Shown one piece after another: positions 38,901-46,823 of a stretch of 64,000 bases of DNA. The DNA lies in the NCBI RefSeq assembly GCF_010993985.1, contig NZ_WINH01000012.1, positions 1-64,000 of the forward strand, written 5' to 3'. The position numbers and the translations under genes are program-made. Each line of letters begins with the position of its first letter. Position 1 is the stretch's first letter. The notes below the pieces were generated by a model. The model was not told where the DNA came from and ran no database searches. It was given only the letters and a program-made list of their open reading frames with translations. The stretch is from Paraferrimonas sp. SM1919. GTDB lineage: Bacteria > Pseudomonadota > Gammaproteobacteria > Enterobacterales > Shewanellaceae.

Positions 38901-39125
38901 CTAAAAGTGGCTGACAAAGTTGATGCGGGTAACATTTACATTAACCGTAACCAAATTGGTGCCGTTGTTGGTGTACAACCGTTCGGTGGTCAAGGCCTAT
39001 CGGGTACAGGTCCTAAAGCCGGTGGTCCTCATTACCTAAGCCGTTTTGTGACTGAGAAAACCTTCTCAAACAACATTACAGCCATCGGCGGTAACGCTAG
39101 TCTGCTTATTCTTGGTGATGGCTAA
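35949..39125 (+). CDS. putA: Bifunctional proline dehydrogenase / L-glutamate gamma-semialdehyde dehydrogenase
   Basis: A 1058-residue enzyme that oxidises proline to glutamate in two steps. The N-terminal part (about 80-530) is the FAD proline dehydrogenase barrel (GYTHSYDMLGEAAL, IDAEEADRLELSLELFE, LVKGAYWDSEIK, YAPVGAHKELLPYLVRRLLE). The rest (about 555-1040) is the NAD+ aldehyde dehydrogenase with Glu812 (LIAETGGQN) and catalytic Cys846 (SAGQRCSALR). The ribbon-helix-helix domain of E. coli PutA is absent and the C-terminal extension too, so this is the shorter non-regulatory form. It acts at the inner membrane face and passes electrons to quinone. A good ribosome site (AGAGGAGCG) lies before the start. 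Confidence 0.97.
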   Translation: MFTVNQLVNQKPGEITLATLMSTISDYYDIDESNCIEQLQHQLDADQSAIDQVTEEAHLLIAKVRGYEKKGIMVGVDAFLQEYSLDTQEGIILMCLAEALLRIPDAATADALIQDKLSGANWDKHLKSSDSLLVNASTWGLMLTGKIINLDNGTEDKPSSLLAKLVNRAGEPVIRNAMYAAMKIMGKQFVLGRTIKEAMKNSQDNRKTGYTHSYDMLGEAALSADDATKYFNDYLRAIETLGQGNYDLNEAPRPTISIKLSALHPRYEVANKDRVLNELYQSVISLINAARRNDIGIQIDAEEADRLELSLELFEKLYRSEETKGWNLLGLVVQAYSKRCLPVLAWVNTLAAEVGDEIPLRLVKGAYWDSEIKWSQEQGLASYPVFTRKASTDVSYLACAKFLLSDATKGNIYPQFATHNAHTVAAVRSLAAGRLFEFQRLHGMGQELYDTLLNQDPRQRVRIYAPVGAHKELLPYLVRRLLENGANTSFVYKLVDANTPIESLTAHPLDQLATAPTLHNNKIPLAKDIFGEQRINSAGINMNIQSQAQPFFDSVDAFTDKQWQGHSIINGQSVAGSQEIEVTSPFDCRKVVGKVSFADKAQVTNAITTAHDAFSAWCRSDVNDRAQMLQKLADLLEENRAELISLLTQEAGKSLQDGIDEIREAVDFCRYYAVQAKKMMAKPELLTGPTGELNELHLQGRGVFVCISPWNFPLAIFLGQISAALVAGNTVVAKPAEQTSLVAVRTIELAFEAGIPANVLQLVLGTGKEIGHTLTADERIAGICFTGSTATAKAINLTIAQREGAIIPLIAETGGQNAMVVDSTSLPEQVVNDVVKSSFTSAGQRCSALRVLYLQDDIADRVIELLKGAMQELTIGDPASYKTDVGPVIDQNAKQNLELHQQFLASSAKVLHKMELPEHCQHGSFVVPMAAQINSISELSKEHFGPILHIIRYQAGELDQVISDINSTGYGLTLGIHSRNEGHALKVADKVDAGNIYINRNQIGAVVGVQPFGGQGLSGTGPKAGGPHYLSRFVTEKTFSNNITAIGGNASLLILGDG

Positions 39126-39150
39126 ACGGCCTTAACTTAGCATTAGTTCG

Positions 39151-39179
39151 AAAGGGTTGCTGTTAGGCAGCCCTTTTTT
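39151..39179 (+). terminator. Terminator of putA
   Basis: AAAGGGTTGC and GCAGCCCTTT pair with one wobble pair, then a run of Ts. Confidence 0.85.
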
Positions 39180-39293
39180 GTTTAGGAAGGGTTATAGTAC
39201 TCTAGCATAACCTAAGGTCTTTGATAGCGGCTTCGCAGCTAGCTAAGGCTGGTATAATTAATTCTAAACAAACTAATAGATAGAGATTTTCAG

Positions 39294-39644
39294 ATGATCG
39301 AACGTATGCACACTAAGGCTCGCATGAGCCGTATTGTTAAGCACAAGGGCACCATTTACCTTTGCGGCCAAGTATGTGCTGATGCCGAGCAAGGCATTAA
39401 AGAACAAACCCAAACCATGTTAGATAAGGTGGAAGCGCTATTGCTAGAAGCGGGTTCAGCAAAAGAACATATACTTAGTGCGACCATTTACCTTAAAACC
39501 ATGGATGATTTTGCCGACATGAATGCCGTGTGGGATGCTTGGGTACCAGAGGGGCATGCCCCAGCTCGCGCCTGTGTTACTGCCAATATGGCTCGTGAAG
39601 CCCTATTGGTTGAAATTTCAGTGGTTGCCGCTGAAATAGAATAA
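39294..39644 (+). CDS. RidA family protein (Rid subgroup)
   Basis: A 116-residue YjgF/YER057c/UK114 (Rid) family protein. The conserved Arg in [11 protein letters not shown] (near residue 90) binds the carboxylate of imine substrates in RidA, and the later Glu (VEISVVAAE) is kept. It would hydrolyse reactive enamine/imine intermediates, for example from amino-acid metabolism. It follows putA with 168 bases and a terminator between, so it is separate; proline degradation may still be the reason for the position. Confidence 0.9.
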   Translation: MIERMHTKARMSRIVKHKGTIYLCGQVCADAEQGIKEQTQTMLDKVEALLLEAGSAKEHILSATIYLKTMDDFADMNAVWDAWVPEGHAPARACVTANMAREALLVEISVVAAEIE

Positions 39645-39648
39645 CCCA

Positions 39649-39677
39649 AACGCCCTTTCAGAAACTGAAAGGGCGTT
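39649..39677. terminator. Bidirectional terminator between convergent genes
   Basis: AACGCCCTTTCAG (39649-39661), loop AAA, CTGAAAGGGCGTT (39665-39677): 13 base pairs, between the RidA gene and the halogenase genes. Confidence 0.8.
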
Positions 39678-39682
39678 ATGAT

Positions 39683-41245
39683 TTAGCAAATTGGCAAACC
39701 GTACTGATTAATTTTATTGAGTAAGGCTCTATGACTGGGTAATACCGTTAATGCTTTTTGTGCCATCAAAGCCACTGCGTGGAATTCATGTTGAGCGGTC
39801 TCGATTTCTGTAAACCGATACTCTTGTGCACAGAGTTCAATAGGGTACTCCATTCCATGGAGGATATACTGATAACTGACGGTATAAAAAACTTCATGGC
39901 GAGATGCAAAATCAAATTCACTTGGTAATCGCTTCGACCATCGAGAGAGTCGATTGGCTAAACTCTTGGTCATGGTCTGATTTTTTCTATTATCCTGCCA
40001 AAACTGGCTGTCATCACGATCTGAAATAGCATAGTGTAGCTTTACAAAATCTATCACATTATCCCACTGGGTTTGCATATCTCGATTAAACTGCGCTGCT
40101 ACCTCGTCGAACTGTTCAGTATTTACAGGAAGCAACTCAGCTAACATTTTTGCCGCACCATCAAACACCATTAACCCAGTAGCCTCTAAGGGTTCAACAA
40201 AGCCTTGAGACAAACCAATTGCCACACAGTTTTTTACCCAAAACTTTTCATGGTAACCAATATTCATGTCGATAAGCCGTGGCTCGATAGCTTTAGCACT
40301 CTCCCCTGCCACTGATAATGCGTACTCTTTTAAACGATTGCTAGCGGCTTCGATACTTTGATGCTGACTAGAGAATACATAACCAATACCACGACGACTT
40401 GAAAGACCTATATCCCAAATCCAACCCGCTTCTTTTGCAGTAGCTATGGTATAAGGTGGAATTTCACACTGGTCGTCCTCGTAGGGTATCTGCATCGCTA
40501 AGGCTTTATCGCAAAGTAATATATCGTTTTTGGGAATAAAACTCACATTCATTGCCTGCCCAAGTAGCAATGATTGAAAACCGCTACAATCCACAAATAA
40601 ATCAGCGGTATAGGACTTTCCTGAGGTCGCAAACAGTGTTTTTATATTACCCTCTTCATCCAAACGCACATCAGTGATGTCATCTTTAATATGGGTGACC
40701 CCTAAGTTATTTACCCCGTGATTGGTCAATAACAAAGCAAATTTAGCCGCATCAAAGTGGTAGGAGTAACCACAAACACCTTCATACTCTTTATTGGTGA
40801 TATTTTTAGGGGCTAAATGGGCATCACACACCTTACCTTGAAAGCCCGTAGAGTCGACAAATGACTTGTCATCATTGGCTCCCATTAGCCAGTATGGCGT
40901 TAGGTCAATATCCTTGTGGGTTCGGTAATCAAATACATGGTGATAATAATTAGGCTGCCCTGGCTTCGATTTCATCCAATCAACAAATTTAATGCTCTGT
41001 TTAAATGTGGCATCACACTGTTTGAACAGCTCTGTCTCACTAATACCGAAATACTCTAGACTCTCTTTTACCGCAGGAACCGTCCCTTCGCCTACGCCAA
41101 TCGTTGGTATATTTGGCGATTCAATTAAGGTTACATTGATCGAGTCTGGCAAGTGACATTGCCAATATTTAGCTAAATGACAAGCGGTTAGCCACCCTGC
41201 AGTGCCACCCCCGACGATGATGATATTTTTGACGCTCTTACTCAT
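39683..41245 (-). CDS. Flavin-dependent tryptophan halogenase family protein (first of two)
   Basis: A 520-residue flavoprotein. The FAD motif GGGTAGWLTA is at residues 12-21, and Lys82 (CDATFKQS) matches the hypohalous-acid lysine of PrnA and RebH. The halogenase signature WxWxIP reads W275-I-W277-D-I-G280 here, so Pro is replaced by Gly. This GWIWDIGL form is usual in the halogenase-like proteins encoded next to TonB receptors in Alteromonadales, Caulobacter and Xanthomonas. It is the last gene of the set SapC, halogenase, halogenase, following the second paralog by ten bases. The substrate is unknown; related Brevundimonas BrvH can brominate indole in vitro, as I recall. A true biological role in halogenation is not shown. 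Confidence 0.88.
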   Translation of the reverse strand: MSKSVKNIIIVGGGTAGWLTACHLAKYWQCHLPDSINVTLIESPNIPTIGVGEGTVPAVKESLEYFGISETELFKQCDATFKQSIKFVDWMKSKPGQPNYYHHVFDYRTHKDIDLTPYWLMGANDDKSFVDSTGFQGKVCDAHLAPKNITNKEYEGVCGYSYHFDAAKFALLLTNHGVNNLGVTHIKDDITDVRLDEEGNIKTLFATSGKSYTADLFVDCSGFQSLLLGQAMNVSFIPKNDILLCDKALAMQIPYEDDQCEIPPYTIATAKEAGWIWDIGLSSRRGIGYVFSSQHQSIEAASNRLKEYALSVAGESAKAIEPRLIDMNIGYHEKFWVKNCVAIGLSQGFVEPLEATGLMVFDGAAKMLAELLPVNTEQFDEVAAQFNRDMQTQWDNVIDFVKLHYAISDRDDSQFWQDNRKNQTMTKSLANRLSRWSKRLPSEFDFASRHEVFYTVSYQYILHGMEYPIELCAQEYRFTEIETAQHEFHAVALMAQKALTVLPSHRALLNKINQYGLPIC

Positions 41246-41255
41246 ACTGCTTGCC

Positions 41256-42797
41256 CTAAATTTTTGACATTCCGTATTTTTTTATTTTATTAATCAGCTC
41301 TCTATGAGCTGGCAAAACATCACTAAGGTGCTGAATTAGCTTTTTATTATGCGCTTGATACTCATTCAATACCTCATCCGCTATTGTCAGATGTGGGGCA
41401 CCCGAAAAATCCGTTTCAAATCCCATACCGTAAAGTACATATTGCCAACTAATTGTGGGGAATAATTCATCCCGAAGGGCAAAGTCGTGGTGCATTGGCG
41501 GTTGATGCCTCCAGTGCTGCAAAAGCGCTTGTAATGATTCAGGGATAGAGTTCTGATGCTGATTATCTATCCAAAACTGAGAATCCGTTCGCTTACTAAT
41601 ACAGTAATGTAGTTTGATAAAGTCGATAATGGATTGCCAATGATAATTCATGATCTTATTGTAACGTTTGGCAATAAAGTCCATGCCATACCTTGAAGTT
41701 GGCAACTGCTCGGTCAGCATATCAGCGCTTAACTCAATAAGTGCAATGGCTGAAGCTTCTAACGGTTCGAAAAAACCCGCTGAAAGCCCAATAGCAACGC
41801 AATTATTTTTCCAAAGTACTTCTCTATGACCACTACGGATGGGTATTTTTCGATAGTTATAATCAACTAACTTACCATCCAAATATACATCGAGCTTATC
41901 TAGCGCGGTTTTTTCATCCATATGGCTACTACTGTAAACATGACCAACGCCTCGTCTTTCATGCAGACCAATATCCCATATCCAGCCAGCCTCTTGTGCC
42001 GTAGCTATGGTTTGACTCGCTATTGGAGTACTCTCATGTTCATAGGGAACTTGAACCGCCAAAGCAGTATCCGCAAATAGATATTGGGATTGACTAATAA
42101 AGGGAACATCATAATGTTTACCAATTAATAGCGCATGAAACCCCGAGCAGTCTACAAACAAGTCCGCCTCAATAATCTGACCATTTTGCAGCGTGAGAGA
42201 AGCGATATCACCATTAGTAGCTGAATTTACGCATTCAACATGACCTATTACATGCTTCACCCCTAAATTATTAATACAGTGCTCTCGCATAAATGTGGCA
42301 AATTTTCCAGCATCTAAATGGTAAGCGTAATTGGCTACACTGTCGTATTCTGGATGAGTGATATCTTTAGGGGCCTTACCTTGCTGGGCTATCGCAGCTT
42401 GAAAACAGATCTCATTGGCATAAACAGCATCGCTGCTGTGGACTTTAACACTTTGCCAAATTCGCTCTAAAGGAAGGTTGGTTCGATTACCGGCATCTGC
42501 AAAAGCGTGGAAATAGCTATCACTCCCAGTTTGCCAACCATCAAAACGTGCCCCTTGTTTAAAGGTAGCATCGCATTTAATAATAAATTCAGTCTCACTG
42601 ACACCAATTTTGGATAATGTAGAACGTAAGGTTGGCCACGTACCTTCACCAACGCCAGCAATGGGGACAGCAGAAGATTCGATTAACGTAACCGCTACGC
42701 CACCAGCTTTAGTTTTATGATGGGCGGCCAATCTGGCTGCAGTTAACCAACCAGCAGTGCCGCCCCCAACTATGGCAATTTGCTTAATTGGGCTCAT
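41256..42797 (-). CDS. Flavin-dependent tryptophan halogenase family protein (second of two)
   Basis: A 513-residue paralog of the neighbouring gene. The frame can be opened from a TTG at 42806, but the ATG at 42797, two bases after the SapC stop, starts MSPIKQIAIVGGGTAGWLTA and is preferred. Lys80 (CDATFKQG) and W272-I-W274-D-I-G are conserved as in the other copy. The two proteins are clearly related yet quite different in sequence, so the duplication is old and they may act as a hetero-pair or on different substrates. Translation is probably coupled to sapC. Confidence 0.87.
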   Translation of the reverse strand: MSPIKQIAIVGGGTAGWLTAARLAAHHKTKAGGVAVTLIESSAVPIAGVGEGTWPTLRSTLSKIGVSETEFIIKCDATFKQGARFDGWQTGSDSYFHAFADAGNRTNLPLERIWQSVKVHSSDAVYANEICFQAAIAQQGKAPKDITHPEYDSVANYAYHLDAGKFATFMREHCINNLGVKHVIGHVECVNSATNGDIASLTLQNGQIIEADLFVDCSGFHALLIGKHYDVPFISQSQYLFADTALAVQVPYEHESTPIASQTIATAQEAGWIWDIGLHERRGVGHVYSSSHMDEKTALDKLDVYLDGKLVDYNYRKIPIRSGHREVLWKNNCVAIGLSAGFFEPLEASAIALIELSADMLTEQLPTSRYGMDFIAKRYNKIMNYHWQSIIDFIKLHYCISKRTDSQFWIDNQHQNSIPESLQALLQHWRHQPPMHHDFALRDELFPTISWQYVLYGMGFETDFSGAPHLTIADEVLNEYQAHNKKLIQHLSDVLPAHRELINKIKKYGMSKI

Positions 42798-42798
42798 A

Positions 42799-43503
42799 CT
42801 AAACAACTGCAGTTGCTAGTTCATTGGCTTTTTTAATCACATTCGCTAACTGGTTTAAGGAAATAACTGCAGCATAAACAGCCCTTAAGTAACCCTTCTC
42901 ATTAAACTCTGCAAGTGCGCTTGGGCTTAGCTTTTTCAGCTTTTCTTCATCAATAATGTATATTCCATTTAAAGATTGTTGTTCACCATTGATGGTCACT
43001 GTGATGTCACGTTTACACAGTAAGTCATGCTGGGCTAGTTGCTGACAGAACTCGACCGTTTTTTGAGCATCGTGGGCGTAATCGATTAACCATTGTTCAC
43101 GGTTAATTAAATAGCTGGTAGCTTTACCATCAACAAACAGTGGGTTGCCTTTACTGCCTAGCAACTCACTCGACTCGTCGAGTCCCAGCACAGGCTCACC
43201 ATTGTCATTTGGCGTAAACAGAAATGGGTAGCAGGCCAATGCATGCGGAAGATGATTACCACTCCAACTTTGATCCACAATAAACACGTTCTCATTTTGC
43301 TTAACGCCATAGAGACCCACAGGTTCAAATTGACCTGTTTGCGTACTTTTAACAAAAGCCACTGGGCAATCTAATGCAACTTTGTGCAACTCACTAACAA
43401 CCGCAGGAATCACCATTTGAGTCTTAACAAGTTTAATATTAATTCCATTAACAATGCGGGTATTAGCATGCTTTTCTAAAGAGATGATTTGAATTGAAGA
43501 CAT
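42799..43503 (-). CDS. SapC family protein
   Basis: A 234-residue cytoplasmic protein of the SapC-like family (named after the Campylobacter surface-layer locus). The usual features are ALDCPVAFVKSTQTGQFEPVGL, the W-containing stretch VDQSWSGNHLPHALACYPF, and EKLKKLSPSALAEFNEKGYL near the end. No catalytic motif is known. Genes of this family are regularly found between a TonB receptor and tryptophan halogenase genes, as here. It is followed directly by the two halogenases, and a terminator separates it from the receptor gene upstream. Confidence 0.9.
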   Translation of the reverse strand: MSSIQIISLEKHANTRIVNGINIKLVKTQMVIPAVVSELHKVALDCPVAFVKSTQTGQFEPVGLYGVKQNENVFIVDQSWSGNHLPHALACYPFLFTPNDNGEPVLGLDESSELLGSKGNPLFVDGKATSYLINREQWLIDYAHDAQKTVEFCQQLAQHDLLCKRDITVTINGEQQSLNGIYIIDEEKLKKLSPSALAEFNEKGYLRAVYAAVISLNQLANVIKKANELATAVV

Positions 43504-43581
43504 GATACATCCTTGTTTTTTAATTTTTATTATTCACTAGCGTTTACTAACTTAGCAAATTAATAAACGCTAATAAATAAT

Positions 43582-43604
43582 AAGCCCCCAAAAAGAGGGG
43601 GCTT
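43582..43604 (-). terminator. Terminator or attenuator between TonB receptor and sapC
   Basis: AAGCCCCC (43582-43589) and GGGGGCTT (43597-43604); on the minus strand the stem is followed by ATTATT rather than a clean T-run, so read-through into sapC is likely and may set the receptor-to-SapC ratio. Confidence 0.7.
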
Positions 43605-43622
43605 AATTTTAGCAACGAAAGA

Positions 43623-46553
43623 TTAGAAGCTACCTCTTACACCGAAGGTAAAGCGACGACCAGTATCAAATAAACTTACCATACGCGCTTTATCTACCGA
43701 GTAATGATAAGGATCATTACCTTGCAGGTTAATTACTTGAGCAATTAAACCGATATTCTCATTAAAGTCGTAACTAAATGAAGCATCAATTTGGCCATAT
43801 GCATCAACCGATTCACCATAACCTCGTTTACAGCTAGCACATAACGTATAAGAATCACGCCAGTTGTAGGCTAAACGCGCTCCAAAGCTTTCATTTTCAT
43901 AATAACCAATTAAGTTGTAAGACTTATCTGATAGACCATACATGTTAACTTTAGAAACGTCAGTATCATCTTTTGCTGCTGTTGTATCGAGTAATGTTAA
44001 GTTTGCTTGAACACCAAAACCGTAATCAAAGTTATGCAAAACAGCAAATTCATAACCATTAACTTTAGCTTCACCTACGTTCTGGTCGCCAAAAACTTCA
44101 AAGGTGCGGTTTACTTCATAATTATGATCATAAAGTTCAATCGAGCCTACATCGGCTGCAATCCAATCTTGTAAATCTTTACGGAAGTTGGTGATATTAA
44201 TCGCATCATCTTCACCATAGTACCATTCAACACCTAATTCGATATTGGTAGCTGTGTATGGTTCTAAGTTAGGGTTACCACCGCTTCGAGAGCCATAAAA
44301 GTTAATTGAGCCATTATTATTTGTACTCGCTGTCGCACTATCGCTGAAACCGGAGCCCAAGCTACCAATCATTGGACGAGTCAAAGTTTGTGAATATGCA
44401 AATCGCACAATAACATCTTCTGCAGCATCAAACTTTACATTGAGGCTTGGTAAAACCTTTGAATAACTGGATTCAGTTTTTAAAGTATCTGATTCAGTAT
44501 AATTATCAGTGTAGCCACCGGTTGTTGCCTGTGGAGTTAATGAATAGAACTGACGACCAGCATTGACAATAGTGTTATCGGTTTGTACATACCTTAAACC
44601 TAAGTTAGCACTGACGCGTTCCCACTGAAAGTTAGCTTGCAAGTATGCAGCTATCGTTTCTTCATTAACACTCCAAGCAGCACCTGCATTATATACTGGG
44701 GTAAACTCATTAAATTCACCACCATTATCCAAGGCTCGAGCGGCTTCGACTCTAGATAACACAGAGTCATATTCACCTTGAGCAACTTCTGCAGCATACA
44801 GATCTCTTTCGGTATCTGCATAATCGCCTCTAAAGCCACCCTGATCCCAGTTATGCATCGCCTGATCATACATCTGCTGTGCTAATGCTGTTGCATCAAC
44901 ACTACTGAAATGATTAAAGATATCGACCGGATCATAAACATACCATGAATCGGCAAAGCCATTATCCACTTCATGTTCTGATAAAAAACCACCTTCAGGA
45001 GCGAATTCCGTCAATAGTTCACCTGGAACATTAAAGCGGAAGAATCGATACGCATTATTCACTGCACTTGGTGTTTCCCAGCGCTTAGAATCTTTCTTTC
45101 TGTCTTGATAGTAAAGACCAAAATCAACGCTCTGCAGTGGACCAAGCTCTAGCGTATAAGTAAAGTCTAAACGCCCTTCAGTAATGTCATCTTCGGTCAT
45201 GGTATCACGCAACATGATAGTGTTCATGTGGTAGTAATCTTTATTACCTTTAAATGAACCTGGCGCTGTTTCCATGATAAAGGAGCCATCTTTAAGCTCG
45301 AATGAGCCTTCTTCTTGAATTGGGTAAGCGACCTGTAGGATTGGGTTGTTTTTAGAATCGCTTTTAGAGCTCGACTTCTGAATATCAAAGTTCATTTGCA
45401 AATCATCAGTAATTGACCAATCAGCATTAAAGCCAATCATCAAAGTATCTGAATCACGGTTTACGTGATCCATTGATGTTGAGTTCCATTGCCCCACAGG
45501 AAGTAATTGGCCAGAACCATCATAGAGATCAAACATTCCTGTGTCAGGATTCCATGGCTTCGTCGAACGACTAAATTTAGTCACGGTACCCGCTGGCCCC
45601 ATATCGGGATCGATTGTTGCATTGTGAGCTGGGTTCGAAGTCCAACGGTTAAGGTTAGTGTTTCGCTTATCTGCGGTTAACTTAGAGTACAATACATCTG
45701 CAGTTAAAGTCAGTTCATCAGTTGGCGCCCATTGAGCGGAAATCGTCGCCCCCATTCTCTGACGGTCGGCTTCTTCATAACGCTGACCATATGAACGAGC
45801 AACGCCTGGACCTTGAATAGTATTCGAACTGGTTGCATCATTCTCTTCAATGATCTGAACATTATCAGCATAACCAGACACCCAAGCCTGATCCATTCTG
45901 CTGTCTCTTTGCTGGAATGCAAATGAAGCTAACAGACCAAATTCATTATCCCAATTATTTGAAACAATGGCAGATACAAAAGGATTAGTACTTTTTGCTA
46001 AATCATCATAAACCGCCTTTGCCGAAGCGGCGGCTTTAAAGCCTTCGATGTCGAAAGGTTTGAATGTGGTAACATCAACACTGCCACCTAAACCACCTTC
46101 TATATCTTCTGCCTTCGCCGTCTTGTAAACGTTGGCCCCACTAATGAGCTCTGAAGCAACCAAATCAAATGAGAAACCACGGCTACTATTATCCGTTGGC
46201 ATGGTTCTACCATTGAACAATACATTCGTAAAATCTGGACCAAAACCACGTACCGAAATTTGTTGCCCTTCACCAGATTCACCACGGTCAATAGTTACAC
46301 CAGTAATACGTTGTAAAGACTCTGCTACGTTTTGATCTGGAAACTTACCTAAATCTTCTGCAGAAATACCATCAACCACACTGTCGGAAAATCTCTTATT
46401 ATTTAACGACTTGATGATACTTCCCTTGTATCCACTTACTTCTATAACTTCAATTTGTTGTTCTTGTTCTTGTTCTTGTTCTTGAGCATTAACATTAATT
46501 GCAAGCAAAATTGAAGCCGTTAATAAGCTCGTTTTAAATTTATTTGATTTCAT
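43623..46553 (-). CDS. TonB-dependent receptor of the halogenase cluster
   Basis: A 976-residue receptor from the ATG at 46553, with AGGGA seven bases before it; a TTG ten codons earlier also keeps the frame open but is less likely. Signal peptide at residues 1-24 (ILLAINVNA), then a run of Glu-Gln repeats, a TonB-box-like IEVIEVSGYKGS, the plug (DSVVDGISAEDLGKFPDQNV, LQRITGVTIDRG, QISVRGFGPDFTNVLFNGR) and a barrel ending TFGVRGSF. It is of the TIGR01782 carbohydrate-receptor type. It leads the cluster with sapC and two halogenases; such clusters are thought to serve uptake and use of a carbohydrate, but the ligand is unknown. Confidence 0.92.
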   Translation of the reverse strand: MKSNKFKTSLLTASILLAINVNAQEQEQEQEQQIEVIEVSGYKGSIIKSLNNKRFSDSVVDGISAEDLGKFPDQNVAESLQRITGVTIDRGESGEGQQISVRGFGPDFTNVLFNGRTMPTDNSSRGFSFDLVASELISGANVYKTAKAEDIEGGLGGSVDVTTFKPFDIEGFKAAASAKAVYDDLAKSTNPFVSAIVSNNWDNEFGLLASFAFQQRDSRMDQAWVSGYADNVQIIEENDATSSNTIQGPGVARSYGQRYEEADRQRMGATISAQWAPTDELTLTADVLYSKLTADKRNTNLNRWTSNPAHNATIDPDMGPAGTVTKFSRSTKPWNPDTGMFDLYDGSGQLLPVGQWNSTSMDHVNRDSDTLMIGFNADWSITDDLQMNFDIQKSSSKSDSKNNPILQVAYPIQEEGSFELKDGSFIMETAPGSFKGNKDYYHMNTIMLRDTMTEDDITEGRLDFTYTLELGPLQSVDFGLYYQDRKKDSKRWETPSAVNNAYRFFRFNVPGELLTEFAPEGGFLSEHEVDNGFADSWYVYDPVDIFNHFSSVDATALAQQMYDQAMHNWDQGGFRGDYADTERDLYAAEVAQGEYDSVLSRVEAARALDNGGEFNEFTPVYNAGAAWSVNEETIAAYLQANFQWERVSANLGLRYVQTDNTIVNAGRQFYSLTPQATTGGYTDNYTESDTLKTESSYSKVLPSLNVKFDAAEDVIVRFAYSQTLTRPMIGSLGSGFSDSATASTNNNGSINFYGSRSGGNPNLEPYTATNIELGVEWYYGEDDAINITNFRKDLQDWIAADVGSIELYDHNYEVNRTFEVFGDQNVGEAKVNGYEFAVLHNFDYGFGVQANLTLLDTTAAKDDTDVSKVNMYGLSDKSYNLIGYYENESFGARLAYNWRDSYTLCASCKRGYGESVDAYGQIDASFSYDFNENIGLIAQVINLQGNDPYHYSVDKARMVSLFDTGRRFTFGVRGSF
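46458..46484 (-). repeat. Hexanucleotide tandem repeat in the receptor gene
   Basis: TTGTTC is repeated four times and half a time more on the plus strand, coding for alternating Gln-Glu right after the signal peptide. A change in copy number would add or remove Glu-Gln pairs without a frameshift. Confidence 0.85.
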
Positions 46554-46771
46554 CACTATTCCCTTTGAGTGTATTTTTTTCAAAAAAAGCCATTTAAAAA
46601 CGACAACGACTAACAGCCTTTATTGATCTATCTATCCCATTTGGACAATCCTATTTAAAGCACATACTCAATATTTTTTGTTCGAACAAAGACTTTTGTT
46701 TCAAATATCAAACAAACAGCTATTGTTTATTTATCCCGTATCATTTATGAAACAAATTTTGACCCATGCAT

Positions 46772-46805
46772 AAAAAAGCCCCTTTAACCATCAGGCTAAA
46801 GGGGC
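46772..46805 (-). terminator. Terminator of the DPP IV-type peptidase gene
   Basis: GCCCCTTTA (46778-46786) and TAAAGGGGC (46797-46805), followed on the minus strand by six Ts (As at 46772-46777). Confidence 0.9.
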
Positions 46806-46823
46806 AATAACACTTATTGTTAA

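Noticed and set aside
35949..39125. PutA as a self-regulating repressor
   Set aside because: The protein begins directly with the catalytic region; there is no ribbon-helix-helix domain at its N-terminus.
46695..46725. Sequence TTTCAAATATCAAAC before the second TonB receptor as another copy of the island motif
   Set aside because: It shares only TTTGATATTT with one site, in an AT-rich stretch, and the halogenase cluster has no other link to the island.
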